From positions 1 through 64,000 of the forward strand of contig NZ_PVNG01000022.1 in assembly GCF_003001935.1 (NCBI RefSeq): a stretch of DNA of 64,000 nucleotides, read 5' to 3'. Origin of the DNA: Nonomuraea fuscirosea (lineage in GTDB: Bacteria; Actinomycetota; Actinomycetes; Streptosporangiales; Streptosporangiaceae). Positions 1-8,103 of the stretch are shown here, in pieces. A program made the translations under genes and the position numbers. The notes under the pieces were generated by a model. That model searched no databases. It was not told where the DNA came from and saw only the letters and a list, made by a program, of their open reading frames with translations. The first letter of the stretch is position 1. The number at the start of each line of letters is the position of its first letter.

Positions 1-1303
1 CGGTGCCGGTGTCGGGTTCGTACAGGCCGGACAGGATCTTGGCCAGGGTGGTCTTGCCCGAGCCGTTCTCCCCGACGAACGCGATCACCTCACCCCGCTT
101 GATCTCCACCGAGACGCCGTTGAGGGCGGGGGTCTCGGCTCCTGGATAGGTGAAGGTGACGTCGTCGGCCGTGATGCGCTCGAAGGTGTCGGGGACGGGC
201 AGCGGGCGGGAGCCGGTCAGGCGCTGCTCCGCGTCCTCGCAGAACGTGACGAAGTCGGTGAAGTAAAGGCCCTCCTCGTAGAGCTCGTTCGTGGCGTACA
301 CCAGGTTGCCGAGCGAGTTCTGGGCCGAGCGGATGGCGAGGACCGCAGTGCCGGCCACCGCGAGCGGGATGGCGGCGACGGCGAGCAGCACGCCGAGCGC
401 GACGTAGACCAGGGCGGCGCCGAGGCCGCCGAGCGCCTCGCCGACGAGCCTGGCCGTCATCTGCCGCCGGGCCAGGCGCAGCATGACGTCCTGCTCGGCG
501 CGGGCGACGGCGTCGTACACGCGCAGCAGGAAGCCGCGCATGGTGAACGAGCGCACCTCCGCGGCCGGCTCCCGGTCGGCCAGCAGCTCGGCCACGATCC
601 ACTTGCGGCGGTGCACGGGGATCAGGGCGTAGAGGGTGGCGTAGCGCATCTTGGCGCTGCGGACCAGCGCCCAGGCGTCGGGCAGCACGGCCAGCAGCAG
701 GAGCGGGAGCAGCACCGGGTGCAGCACGCCGAGCACGCCGGCCACGGCGGTGATGCCGACGGCCGCGGTGACCACGTCGATGGCGCTGCGGACCACCGCG
801 TCGGACATGGCCACGCCGCGCAGCCTGGCGCGTTGCAGCGCGTCGTGGAACTCGGGGTCGTCGTAGGCCACCAGGTCGACGCGGCTGGTCAGGCCGTACA
901 GGCGCTCTTCCGTCAGCCGGGACACCTGCGGGGTGAGGCGGGACTGCGCGAAGCCCGCGCCCGCCTGCGCCGTCGTGCGCAGCACCGCCGCGCCCGCGAC
1001 CAGCGCCAGGCTGGGCAGCGCGGCCACGACGCGGTCGGGGGTCGGGCCCTGGCTGAACAGCGCGGTCAGCACGCCCGTGGTGGCCAGCAGGCCGAACGCG
1101 GTGAACACCCCGGTCAGCAGGTTGAGCGAGATCGTCGCCACGGTGTCGCGCGGGCTGGCCCGCCAGGCGGTGCGCATCGCCTGGCCGACGAGCGCGGGCA
1201 ACCGGCGGGCGATGGTCAGGAAGCCCACCTCGGCGAGCTTGTCCATGTGGGCGTGCCAGTCGGAGAAGGAGATCTCGCCGAGTTCGAGCGGCTCATCAGC
1301 CAT
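1..1303 (-). CDS. ABC exporter, fused membrane and ATP-binding domains (3' part outside window)
   Basis: The frame runs leftward from ATG at 1303 and leaves the window after at least 434 codons, so only the N-terminal part is present. The first ~330 residues contain several hydrophobic segments typical of the type-I ABC exporter membrane domain (for example around 690-800 and 350-450). The ATP-binding domain begins near 170; its Walker A (GENGSGKTTLAK) is encoded at about 45-85. Signature and Walker B motifs lie beyond the edge. One-chain TMD-NBD half-transporters of this kind export lipids, peptides or drugs as dimers. The substrate cannot be told. Upstream is a 517-base intergenic region, so the gene probably has its own promoter. 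Confidence 0.85.
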   Translation of the reverse strand, partial: MADEPLELGEISFSDWHAHMDKLAEVGFLTIARRLPALVGQAMRTAWRASPRDTVATISLNLLTGVFTAFGLLATTGVLTALFSQGPTPDRVVAALPSLALVAGAAVLRTTAQAGAGFAQSRLTPQVSRLTEERLYGLTSRVDLVAYDDPEFHDALQRARLRGVAMSDAVVRSAIDVVTAAVGITAVAGVLGVLHPVLLPLLLLAVLPDAWALVRSAKMRYATLYALIPVHRRKWIVAELLADREPAAEVRSFTMRGFLLRVYDAVARAEQDVMLRLARRQMTARLVGEALGGLGAALVYVALGVLLAVAAIPLAVAGTAVLAIRSAQNSLGNLVYATNELYEEGLYFTDFVTFCEDAEQRLTGSRPLPVPDTFERITADDVTFTYPGAETPALNGVSVEIKRGEVIAFVGENGSGKTTLAKILSGLYEPDTGT

Positions 1304-1820
1304 GAGGTGAGTGTTCCCGCCGGCGTCGGCTTTCACGTACGCACAAGGGCGTGCATACACAGATCGTCGTATGGACGAACGGCCATCACCGCCCTGTGTA
1401 CACGTCTACACATGGTCATGCCTGCCGCGCTTACATCCTCGAATGGCCATGTCAGCGCATGTGCCGGCCCCTTCTGCACATCTACCGTTCTACGTGTGAT
1501 CGACCGCACCGCGCGTTCCTCGCCCCTCGCGTCGGGGGCGTCGCGGCCGATCGGTCGGGGACGTCACGCGTCCGCACGGGGCCGGGCCTTCTCGGAGGGG
1601 TGGGGGCCCGGCCCCGGGCGCGTGACAGCGGGCTCGGGCCGCGCAGGGCTCGAGCCCGCCCTTACTCATGGCCGCGCTCCTTCTTCGCGCTGAGGCCGGA
1701 ATATGCGGAGCTGTTACCGCTCATCCCTTGACGCACGGCTGCCGGAAGTGGGTTGATAGCCGTTGTTGACAACGTTGTCAAAATCACCGACTTCGGGGGG
1801 CTTCGAAGGGATGGTGTGGG
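1304..1820. other. Intergenic region between ABC exporter and sugar importer
   Basis: This 517-base stretch separates divergent genes. Short open frames in it lack a convincing ribosome-binding site or coding pattern. I see an imperfect inverted repeat at 1337-1358 (GTACGCAC and GTGCATAC arms), close enough to the exporter start at 1303 to be an operator. The LacI-type palindrome at 1766-1781 serves the other side. Nothing else is identifiable. Confidence 0.5.
1766..1781. promoter_or_regulatory. LacI-family operator, perfect 16-bp palindrome
   Basis: TTGACAACGTTGTCAA is a perfect palindrome with the central CG typical of LacI-family operators. It lies 40 bp before the sugar-binding protein start at 1821. 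The same core (GACAACGTTGTC) occurs at 17060-17071 beside a LacI-family gene, suggesting that this regulator controls the importer. Confidence 0.75.
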
Positions 1821-3119
1821 ATGCGACGGTGGTTAGCGGCCGTATCGATCACGATGGTGAGCGTGCTGGGCCTGGCTGCCTGCGGCGGCGGAGGCGGGAG
1901 CACCACGCCGGCCGGACAGTCGCCCGCGGCGAGCGGCGGCAAACAGCAGGTTGAGGTCTTCTCATGGTGGACGGGCCCCGGCGAAGCCGACGGCCTCCAG
2001 GCCATGAGGAAGATATTCGAAGAGAAGAATCCGAACTACACCTTCTTCGACGCGGCGGTGGCCGGTGGCTCCGGTGACAAGGCCAAGGCGCTGCTGCAGT
2101 CGAAGTTGCAGGCCAGCACCCCGCCCGACACCTTCCAGGGGCACGCGGGCGCGGAGTTGCAGGGCTACATCAAGGCGGGCAACCTTGAGGACCTGACCTC
2201 GCTCTACGACGAGCTGAAGCTCAAGGACGCCTTCCCCGCGCAGCTCGTCGAGCAGATCAGCGTCGAGGGCAAGATCTACTCGGTGCCGGTGAACATCCAC
2301 CGCTCCAACGTCCTGTGGTTCAACCCGGCCGTGCTCAAGGACGCCGGGGTGGCCGCCGCGCCGAAGACGATCGAGGAGTTCATCGCGGCGCTGGAGAAGG
2401 TCAAGGCCAAGGGCAAGGTCCCGCTGTCCATCGGGTCGGAGTGGACGGTCACCCACCTGATGGAGAGCGTGCTGCTCGGCTCGCTCGGCACCGACGCCTA
2501 CAACGCGCTGTTCAAGCCGGGCGCCGACTGGAACAGCCCCGAGGTGACCAAGGCGCTGGAGAACTTCGCCAAGATCCTGTCGTACGCGGGCGACCCGCAG
2601 GACGACTGGCAGCCGGCCGCCAAGCAGGTGGCCGACGGCGACGCGGCGTTCAACATCATGGGCGACTGGGCGTACGGCTACTTCCACAACCCGCCGGAGG
2701 GCGGGCTGGGCAAGACGTCGAAGACCGACTTCGACTGGGCGCCGGCTCCCGGCACCGAGGGCACCTACCTGTGGCTGTCCGACAGCTTCACGCTGCCCAA
2801 GGGCGCCAAGAACCGGGAAGGGGCGCTGGCCTGGCTCAAGGTCGCGGCCAGCAAGGAGGGGCAGGACGCCTTCAACCCGAAGAAGGGCTCCATCCCCGCC
2901 CGCAAGGACGCCGACCAGTCGCTCTACACCGACTACCTGGGCGACGCGCTGAAGGACTGGTCCAGCAACAAGCTGGCCGGCTCCATCCAGCACGGCGTGG
3001 CGGTCAACCAGCCGTGGCTGGCCGCGATCAACGAGGCGGTCGGGCTGTTCATCGCCAGCAAGGACGCCAAGGCGCTGCAGCAGGGCCTGGCCGACGCGGC
3101 CACGGCCAACGCCCAGTAA
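1821..3119 (+). CDS. Sugar ABC transporter substrate-binding lipoprotein (family 1)
   Basis: 432 residues. A lipoprotein signal with lipobox LAAC places the acylated Cys at position 21, followed by a Gly/Ser-rich linker. The mature start (FSWWTGPGEADGL) and the overall length fit extracellular solute-binding protein family 1, especially the glucose/mannose-type branch, though the sugar is not certain. It should deliver sugar to the two permeases that follow (3193-4937). No ATPase gene is present here, as is common for actinomycete CUT1 systems that share an MsiK-like ATPase encoded elsewhere. A LacI operator lies 40 bp upstream, so sugar-induced derepression is likely. Confidence 0.9.
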   Translation: MRRWLAAVSITMVSVLGLAACGGGGGSTTPAGQSPAASGGKQQVEVFSWWTGPGEADGLQAMRKIFEEKNPNYTFFDAAVAGGSGDKAKALLQSKLQASTPPDTFQGHAGAELQGYIKAGNLEDLTSLYDELKLKDAFPAQLVEQISVEGKIYSVPVNIHRSNVLWFNPAVLKDAGVAAAPKTIEEFIAALEKVKAKGKVPLSIGSEWTVTHLMESVLLGSLGTDAYNALFKPGADWNSPEVTKALENFAKILSYAGDPQDDWQPAAKQVADGDAAFNIMGDWAYGYFHNPPEGGLGKTSKTDFDWAPAPGTEGTYLWLSDSFTLPKGAKNREGALAWLKVAASKEGQDAFNPKKGSIPARKDADQSLYTDYLGDALKDWSSNKLAGSIQHGVAVNQPWLAAINEAVGLFIASKDAKALQQGLADAATANAQ

Positions 3120-3192
3120 GTCGGGTCAAACCGCAAGATCACTGCAGGATGCGGCGGGCGCCGGTGCGCGCCTGCCGCATCCGTGAGAGGGA

Positions 3193-4080
3193 ATGCTTGT
3201 GAGGCGGGCGCGTACGTGGCTGCCCGGACTCCTCCTCGTCACGCCGTCGATCGTGCTGATCGGCGTCTTCGTGTACGGCATGCTCGGCTGGAACTTCCGG
3301 GTCGCCATGACCGACCAGCACGATGCCGTGTCCGAGGGGAAGTTCGTCGGGCTGCAGAACTTCGTCGACATCTGGGACCTGCCCCGGTGGCACCTGTCGG
3401 TGAACCACGCGATCATGTTCACGGTCGTGTTCGTGCTGGGGGCGCTGCTGCTCGGGTGGCTGCTGGCGTTCCTCATGGAGAAGGGGATCAGGGGCGAGGG
3501 CACCTTCCGCGCGATCTACCTGTTCCCGATGGCCATCTCGTTCGTGGCGACCGGGATCGTGTGGCGCTGGCTGATGAACTCCGGGACCGGGGAGCGGGCG
3601 GTCGGGCTCAACCGGCTGTTCGACTGGATCGGGCTGCCGCAGTGGCAGTGGTTCCGGGATCCGGACTGGGGGATGGCCGCGATGGCGCTGCCGGCCATCT
3701 GGCAGATGTCCGGATATGTCATGGCACTTTTCCTGGCGGGATTCCGCGGCGTGCCCGAGGAACTGCGCGAGGCCGCGCGGGTGGACGGCTGCACCGAGTG
3801 GGGCGTCTACCGGCACGTGGTGCTGCCCCTGCTCAGGCCGGTCACGCTCTCCGCGCTGATCATCCTGGGGCACATCTCGCTCAAGGTCTTCGACCTCATC
3901 GTGGCGGTGTCCGGAAAGCAGATCATCACGGACGTGCCCGCCGTGTTCATGTGGGTGGCCGTGTTCGACTCGAACGATCCGGCGAAGGGGGCCACGATCG
4001 CCTCCTACATCGTGCTCAGCGTGGCGATCTTCGTGATCCCGTACCTGGTCTGGTCGGTGCGTAAGGAGAGGCGATCATGA
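3193..4080 (+). CDS. Sugar ABC transporter permease (MalF type)
   Basis: 295 residues with about six hydrophobic segments. The EAA loop that contacts the ATPase is visible at roughly 192-220 (EELREAARVDG, then LPLLRP). The start is ATG 3193, preceded by GAGAGGGA. It follows the binding-protein gene after 73 bases and overlaps the next permease by 4 bases (ATGA), so the three genes form one operon. It forms the membrane channel of the importer with the product of 4077-4937. Substrate specificity depends on the binding protein and is not fixed by this sequence. Confidence 0.9.
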   Translation: MLVRRARTWLPGLLLVTPSIVLIGVFVYGMLGWNFRVAMTDQHDAVSEGKFVGLQNFVDIWDLPRWHLSVNHAIMFTVVFVLGALLLGWLLAFLMEKGIRGEGTFRAIYLFPMAISFVATGIVWRWLMNSGTGERAVGLNRLFDWIGLPQWQWFRDPDWGMAAMALPAIWQMSGYVMALFLAGFRGVPEELREAARVDGCTEWGVYRHVVLPLLRPVTLSALIILGHISLKVFDLIVAVSGKQIITDVPAVFMWVAVFDSNDPAKGATIASYIVLSVAIFVIPYLVWSVRKERRS

Positions 4081-4937
4081 CGGCGGTGGCCGGGCGCAGG
4101 GCGGCGGTGTTCGGCTGGACGAAGGCCGGCCTGCTGATCCTGTTCGTGTTCGTCTTCCTCATCCCGATCTACGTGCTGCTGGTGACCAGCTTCAAGCCGC
4201 TCACCGAGGCCGACCCGGGCCAGGCGTGGAACCTGCCGCAGACGTGGACGACCGAGGCGTGGCGGGTGGCCTGGGAGAAACTGGCCCCCGGCCTGTGGAA
4301 CAGCGTGCTGCTGGCGGTGCCGGGGTCGCTGCTGTCGTGCGCGCTCGGCTCCATGAACGGCTACGTGCTGTCCAAGTGGCGCTTCCCCGGGGCGGACGTG
4401 CTGTTCACGCTGTTCCTGTTCGGCATGTTCATCCCGTACCAGGGGGTGATGATCCCGCTGGTGCAGCTGCTGGTGTGGGTGGACGAGCAGGCCGGCCTGC
4501 AGGGCGTCTTCTACGGCGGCATCCCCGGGCTGGTGCTGGCGCACGTCGTGTACGGCATCCCGATCTGCACGCTGATCTTCCGCAACTACTACGTGACCAT
4601 CCCCGACGAGCTGATCGAGGCCTCACGGGTCGACGGGGCCGGGATGTTGCGGGCGTACTGGTCGGTGGTGCTGCCGGTGTCCGCGCCGGCCATCGCCGTG
4701 GTGATCATCTGGCAGTTCACCTCGCTCTGGAACGACTTCCTGTTCGCCGTCTTCCTGACCGGGCCGACGAGCTGGCCCACGACCGTGATGCTGAACAACA
4801 TCGCGGGCGCGCAGGCCACCCCGTACAGCCAGCAGATGGCGGCGGCCATCCTGGCGTCCGTCCCGACGATGGTGATCTACGTCGTGCTGGGCCGGTTCTT
4901 CATGCGCGGCCTGATGGCGGGGGCGCTCAAGGGGTGA
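4077..4937 (+). CDS. Sugar ABC transporter permease (MalG type)
   Basis: 286 residues with six predicted membrane segments. The EAA motif is near residues 175-203 (ELIEASRVDGAG, then VLPVS). It begins inside the stop codon of the preceding permease (ATGA), implying translational coupling and a heterodimeric channel. It is the last gene of the importer operon; a hairpin at 4945-4987 follows. No catabolic enzyme is attached to this operon, so the imported sugar is presumably handled by genes elsewhere. Confidence 0.9.
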   Translation: MTAVAGRRAAVFGWTKAGLLILFVFVFLIPIYVLLVTSFKPLTEADPGQAWNLPQTWTTEAWRVAWEKLAPGLWNSVLLAVPGSLLSCALGSMNGYVLSKWRFPGADVLFTLFLFGMFIPYQGVMIPLVQLLVWVDEQAGLQGVFYGGIPGLVLAHVVYGIPICTLIFRNYYVTIPDELIEASRVDGAGMLRAYWSVVLPVSAPAIAVVIIWQFTSLWNDFLFAVFLTGPTSWPTTVMLNNIAGAQATPYSQQMAAAILASVPTMVIYVVLGRFFMRGLMAGALKG

Positions 4938-4944
4938 CCCCACA

Positions 4945-4987
4945 GCGACCCCCGAGCGCCCCCATGCGGACCCCTTCAGGGGGTCGC
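4945..4987. terminator. Bidirectional terminator between convergent genes
   Basis: Two nested inverted repeats are visible: GCGACCCCC at 4945-4953 with GGGGGTCGC at 4979-4987, and a tight hairpin GACCCC/GGGGTC at 4969-4985. It lies between the ends of the permease gene and the convergent dehydrogenase gene and overlaps the latter's stop codon. Confidence 0.6.
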
Positions 4988-5980
4988 CAGATGGGCGAGT
5001 GGCTCGCCGCGTACGTAGCGGGCCACGTCCGCCGCCACGATCGAGGCCGCCTTCATCGCGGTCTCCTTGCTCGCCCCGGCCAGGTGCGGGGTCATGACCA
5101 GGTTCGGCGTGGTGAGCAGGCGTGAGCCCGCCGGGATGGGCTCCTCGGGGAAGACGTCCGTCGCCGCGCCGAACAGGTGGCCGGAGTCGAGGGCGTCGCA
5201 CAGGGCGTCGTAGTCGAGCAGCGCGCCCCTGGCGCAGTTGACCAGGACCGATCCCCTGGGCATGGCCGCCAGCTCGGCGGCGCCGATCATGCCGGCCGTC
5301 TCGGGGGTGGCGCGGGCGTGCAGGGAGACGAAGCGGGAGCGCCGGAGCAGCTCGTCCAGCTCGACCTTGCCGGGCAGGTCCACGTACGGGTCGTGTACCA
5401 GCACCTCCGCGCCGAAACCCTCCAGCATGCGGGCCACGCGGCTGCCGATCGCGCCGTAGCCGACCAGGCCGACGGTGCTGCCGTCCAGCTCGGGGCCGAC
5501 GTTGTCGTAGGTGTAGTAGTCGCCCCGCCACACGCCGCCCGCCAGGTCGCCGTGGGTCTGCGGGATGCGGCGGGTGGCGGCCAGCAGCATCGCCAGCGTG
5601 TGCTCGGCGGTGGCGACGGCGTTGCGGCCCGGCGCGTACGTCACCGCGACCCCTGCCCGCGCGGCGGCCTCCAGATTGGCGTTGACCGGTCCGCCCCTGC
5701 TCACGCAGAACAGCCGCAGGTCGGGGGAGGCGTCCAGGACGCGCTTGGTCAGCGGCGCCATCTGGGTCACGCACACCTCGACGCCGCGCAGCGCCTCGAT
5801 CAGCTCGTCCTCCACGTCGGAGGCCTCGTCCACCTCCCCGACCCGGCCGAACGGCTGCACCGGCCACGGCAGCGTCAGCTCGCTGAGGTCCACCCCGCCG
5901 GGGACCTCGCGTCTGAGAGCGTCGCCGAACAGGCTGTTGCGGACGAAGTGATCACCGGCGGCAAGGATCCGGATGGTCAA
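4976..5980 (-). CDS. NAD-dependent D-isomer-specific 2-hydroxyacid dehydrogenase
   Basis: 334 residues. The Rossmann nucleotide-binding motif GLVGYGAIGSRV is followed by the family's catalytic set: Arg in NCARGALLDYDAL, Glu in TDVFPEEP and His in TPHLAGASKE. Such enzymes interconvert 2-keto and D-2-hydroxy acids. The start is probably TTG at 5980, giving a 4-base TTGA overlap with the phosphatase stop; no ATG or GTG fits nearby. It is the last gene of the SorC-regulated operon and so probably acts on a sugar-acid or keto-acid intermediate of that pathway. A second homologue lies at 43586-44587. Confidence 0.85.
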   Translation of the reverse strand: MTIRILAAGDHFVRNSLFGDALRREVPGGVDLSELTLPWPVQPFGRVGEVDEASDVEDELIEALRGVEVCVTQMAPLTKRVLDASPDLRLFCVSRGGPVNANLEAAARAGVAVTYAPGRNAVATAEHTLAMLLAATRRIPQTHGDLAGGVWRGDYYTYDNVGPELDGSTVGLVGYGAIGSRVARMLEGFGAEVLVHDPYVDLPGKVELDELLRRSRFVSLHARATPETAGMIGAAELAAMPRGSVLVNCARGALLDYDALCDALDSGHLFGAATDVFPEEPIPAGSRLLTTPNLVMTPHLAGASKETAMKAASIVAADVARYVRGEPLAHLATP

Positions 5981-6591
5981 CGAACGGCTCCAATCGGGGA
6001 GTTGTACTGCAGCAGCGCCACCCGGCCCGCCCTCAGGCGCAGCTCGGTCAGGGCGCAGTTGTCCAGGCGCGGGAACAGCCGCCGGTACTCGCCGAGCGGC
6101 ACTCCGATGAGCCGGCACAGGGTCAGCCTGATGGCCGTCGTGTGCGCGACCACCAGGACCCGGCCGCCGGGATGCGCAAAGGCGACGTCGTGCAGCGCGC
6201 CGGCGAAGCGGGCGGCGGCCTCGTGCGGGTCCTCGCCGTCCGGCAGCGGGTTCGCGGCGGGGTCGGCCTCGAAGGCGGCGCGGGCCTCGGGGAAGCGGGC
6301 CGCCATCTCGGCCGTGGTGAGGCCCTCGCCCTGGCCGAAGTCCAGCTCGCGGAGCCGGGCGTCGGTCCGCACCGGCAGGCCCGCCTGGTCGGCGGCGGCC
6401 TGCGCGGTGATGCGGGCGCGGCTGAGCGTGGAGGCCCACACGGCGGCCAGGCCCGCGCCCGCGGCCCATCCGGCGAGCCGGGCGGCCTGCTCGTGGCCGC
6501 GCGGGGTCAGCTCGATGTCGCTGACGCCCGCGTAGCGGTTCTCGGCGTGCCAGACGGTCTCGCCGTGACGGACGAGCACGAGGTCGGTCAT
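5977..6591 (-). CDS. Histidine phosphatase family protein
   Basis: 204 residues. The RHGE motif (LVRHGETVW) near residues 7-13 carries the phosphohistidine nucleophile. The second catalytic His is in VVAHTTAIRL and the phosphate-binding Arg is in STLSRARI. The family contains phosphoglycerate mutases and many sugar-phosphate phosphatases. Here, downstream of two sugar kinases and before a 2-hydroxyacid dehydrogenase, a sugar- or acid-phosphate phosphatase is more likely than a glycolytic mutase. Its ATG lies in the first of three 38-bp tandem repeats (6574-6687), and its end overlaps the dehydrogenase start. Confidence 0.85.
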   Translation of the reverse strand: MTDLVLVRHGETVWHAENRYAGVSDIELTPRGHEQAARLAGWAAGAGLAAVWASTLSRARITAQAAADQAGLPVRTDARLRELDFGQGEGLTTAEMAARFPEARAAFEADPAANPLPDGEDPHEAAARFAGALHDVAFAHPGGRVLVVAHTTAIRLTLCRLIGVPLGEYRRLFPRLDNCALTELRLRAGRVALLQYNSPIGAVR

Positions 6592-6629
6592 GGGGTCGTC
6601 CTCTCGTGGGTGAGCACGAGGTCGGTCAT
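6588..6629 (-). CDS. Possible 13-codon minicistron 2 in repeat junction
   Basis: The frame begins with ATG at 6629 and ends in TGA at 6588-6590, overlapping the true phosphatase ATG. The predicted peptide MTDLVLTHERTTP starts with the same six residues as the phosphatase, showing that the repeat copied that gene's beginning. It may merely couple translation. Confidence 0.3.
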   Translation of the reverse strand: MTDLVLTHERTTP

Positions 6630-6667
6630 GAGGGGGTCCTCTCGCGGGTGCGCCCGAGGCAGGTCAT
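6626..6667 (-). CDS. Possible 13-codon minicistron 1 in repeat junction
   Basis: The frame begins with ATG at 6667, overlapping the kinase stop as ATGA, and ends in TGA at 6626-6628, which overlaps the next ATG. The predicted peptide is MTCLGRTRERTPS. It is preceded by GAGAGGAC and looks like a by-product of the repeat expansion. It may relay ribosomes through translational coupling; an independent peptide function is not supported. Confidence 0.3.
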   Translation of the reverse strand: MTCLGRTRERTPS

Positions 6668-8103
6668 GCGGTGGTCCTCTCGCGGGCGTGGGTGGCGGCC
6701 TCGGGGTCGAGCCAGCCGCGCCGCTCCAGCTCGGTGACGAAACGGACGTACGCCTCGCCCAGGCGGGCCTCTGAGGGCTCGACCACCGCGCGGGTCCTGA
6801 TCATGCGGGCCGGGTCGCCGCCCGCCAGCACGGCCATGCCCAGGGCGGGCTCGGCGTTCTCGCGCAGCGTCACGGGGCGCTCCAGGACGTCGGCGCGCAG
6901 CTGGGTCCAGTACGCGCTCCTGGTGGCCCCGCCGGTCAGGATGAACTCGCCGTCCACCGGGGCGCCGAGCAGGTCGAGGTAGTCGAAGCAGAGCCGCTCG
7001 ACGAAGGCCGCGCCGAGCAGGATCGCGGTGTACCGCTCGACGTCGTCGGCCGGCTCGCCGAGCGTGAACGACTCGGCGTCCGGCGCGGCGAAGGGGAACC
7101 GCTCACCACGTGAGACCAGCGGATAGGTGACAACAGGTGCGCGGCCCGGCCGGGGGCCGTAGCGGGCGGCGGCCTGGGTGCTCAGGGCGTCGAGGTCGCG
7201 GCCGGGCAGGTCGCGGGTCAGGACGCCCGCACCCGTGCTGGACGCCCCGCCGGGCAGCCACGAGCCGTCGGGGGCGCGGTGCGAGTACACGACGCCCAGC
7301 GGGTCGTGGATCAGCTCCTTCGTGACCCCCTTGAGCACCAGCGTCGTGCCCAGGACCGAGTTCCAGCTGCCGGCCCGCTGCGCGCCCGCGCCGAGCTGGG
7401 CCGCGCAGCCGTCCGTGGTGCCGGCGATCACCGGGGTGCCCTCGGGCAGGCCGGTCTCCCCGGCCGCCGCAGCGCACACCTCGCCCAGGCGGGCGCCGGG
7501 ACGTACGACGTCGGGCAGCATCCCGGCGGGCACGCCCAGCGCGTCGAACACCTCCATCGGCCAGCGCTCGCCGATCAGATCGACGCCGGTCTTGAGCGCG
7601 TTGCTCAGGTCGGTGGCCACCTCGCGCCCCACCAGGCGGCGGTTGACGAAGTCGCTCTGGTGGGCCAGGCGGGCGCCTGCCGGAGCGCCGGGCAGCAGCC
7701 ACAGCAGCTTCGGCAGCCCCCAGTTGGGCTGCATCCGCCGGTAGCCGAGCCGTTCCCACACGGCCGCGCCCGCCTCGTTCGCCCGTTCCGCGCCGGCGCG
7801 GCGATCGTCGTACATGAGGGCGGGCGTCAGCGCCCGGCCCGAGGGGTCGGTGAGCAGGATCGTTCCAGAGGTCGCGTCCACCGCCACGCCCTCGACCCGC
7901 TCGCCGGCCGGCACGCCGCGCAGCGCCTCGCGGGTCGCCGCGGCCAGCTCGCGCCACCACTGCTCGGGGTCCTGCTCGTGGCGGGGGCCGTCGCGGTGGC
8001 TGGTCAGGGGGCGGCTGCCGGTGCCGAGCACCGTGCCGTCGCCGGTGACGGCCAGGGCACGCACGCTCTGCGTGCCGAGGTCGATGCCGATCCACACGCT
8101 CAT
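6664..8103 (-). CDS. FGGY-family carbohydrate kinase (second in operon)
   Basis: 479 residues, the usual length for FGGY kinases. The N-terminal phosphate motif is GIDLGTQSVRAL, the sugar-side motif is VDATSGTILLTD, and the C-terminal ATPase motif is GGATRSAYWTQLRADVL. The VDATSGT segment recalls D-ribulose/D-xylulose-type members, but the substrate is not proven. The start is ATG 8103, overlapping the upstream kinase stop by 4 bases. It differs clearly from the neighbouring kinase, so the two probably phosphorylate different polyols or ketoses delivered by the same transporter. The 3' end lies within the third copy of the 38-bp repeat. Confidence 0.85.
   Translation of the reverse strand: MSVWIGIDLGTQSVRALAVTGDGTVLGTGSRPLTSHRDGPRHEQDPEQWWRELAAATREALRGVPAGERVEGVAVDATSGTILLTDPSGRALTPALMYDDRRAGAERANEAGAAVWERLGYRRMQPNWGLPKLLWLLPGAPAGARLAHQSDFVNRRLVGREVATDLSNALKTGVDLIGERWPMEVFDALGVPAGMLPDVVRPGARLGEVCAAAAGETGLPEGTPVIAGTTDGCAAQLGAGAQRAGSWNSVLGTTLVLKGVTKELIHDPLGVVYSHRAPDGSWLPGGASSTGAGVLTRDLPGRDLDALSTQAAARYGPRPGRAPVVTYPLVSRGERFPFAAPDAESFTLGEPADDVERYTAILLGAAFVERLCFDYLDLLGAPVDGEFILTGGATRSAYWTQLRADVLERPVTLRENAEPALGMAVLAGGDPARMIRTRAVVEPSEARLGEAYVRFVTELERRGWLDPEAATHARERTTA

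Larger units (their letters stand above)
6574..6687. repeat. Three tandem 38-bp repeats spanning a kinase stop/phosphatase start junction
   Basis: Copies lie at 6574-6611, 6612-6649 and 6650-6687, with few mismatches. Read on the minus strand, each contains a GAGAGGAC ribosome-binding-like segment and an ATGA stop/start overlap. The rightmost copy holds the kinase stop codon (6664-6666) and the leftmost holds the phosphatase ATG (6589-6591). Because 38 is not a multiple of three, each repeat opens a 13-codon frame ending in the ATGA of the next copy. Confidence 0.85.

Noticed and set aside
1311..1731. Several short open frames in the 517-base gap
   Set aside because: No ribosome-binding site or recognisable protein composition; overlapping frames suggest chance openings.
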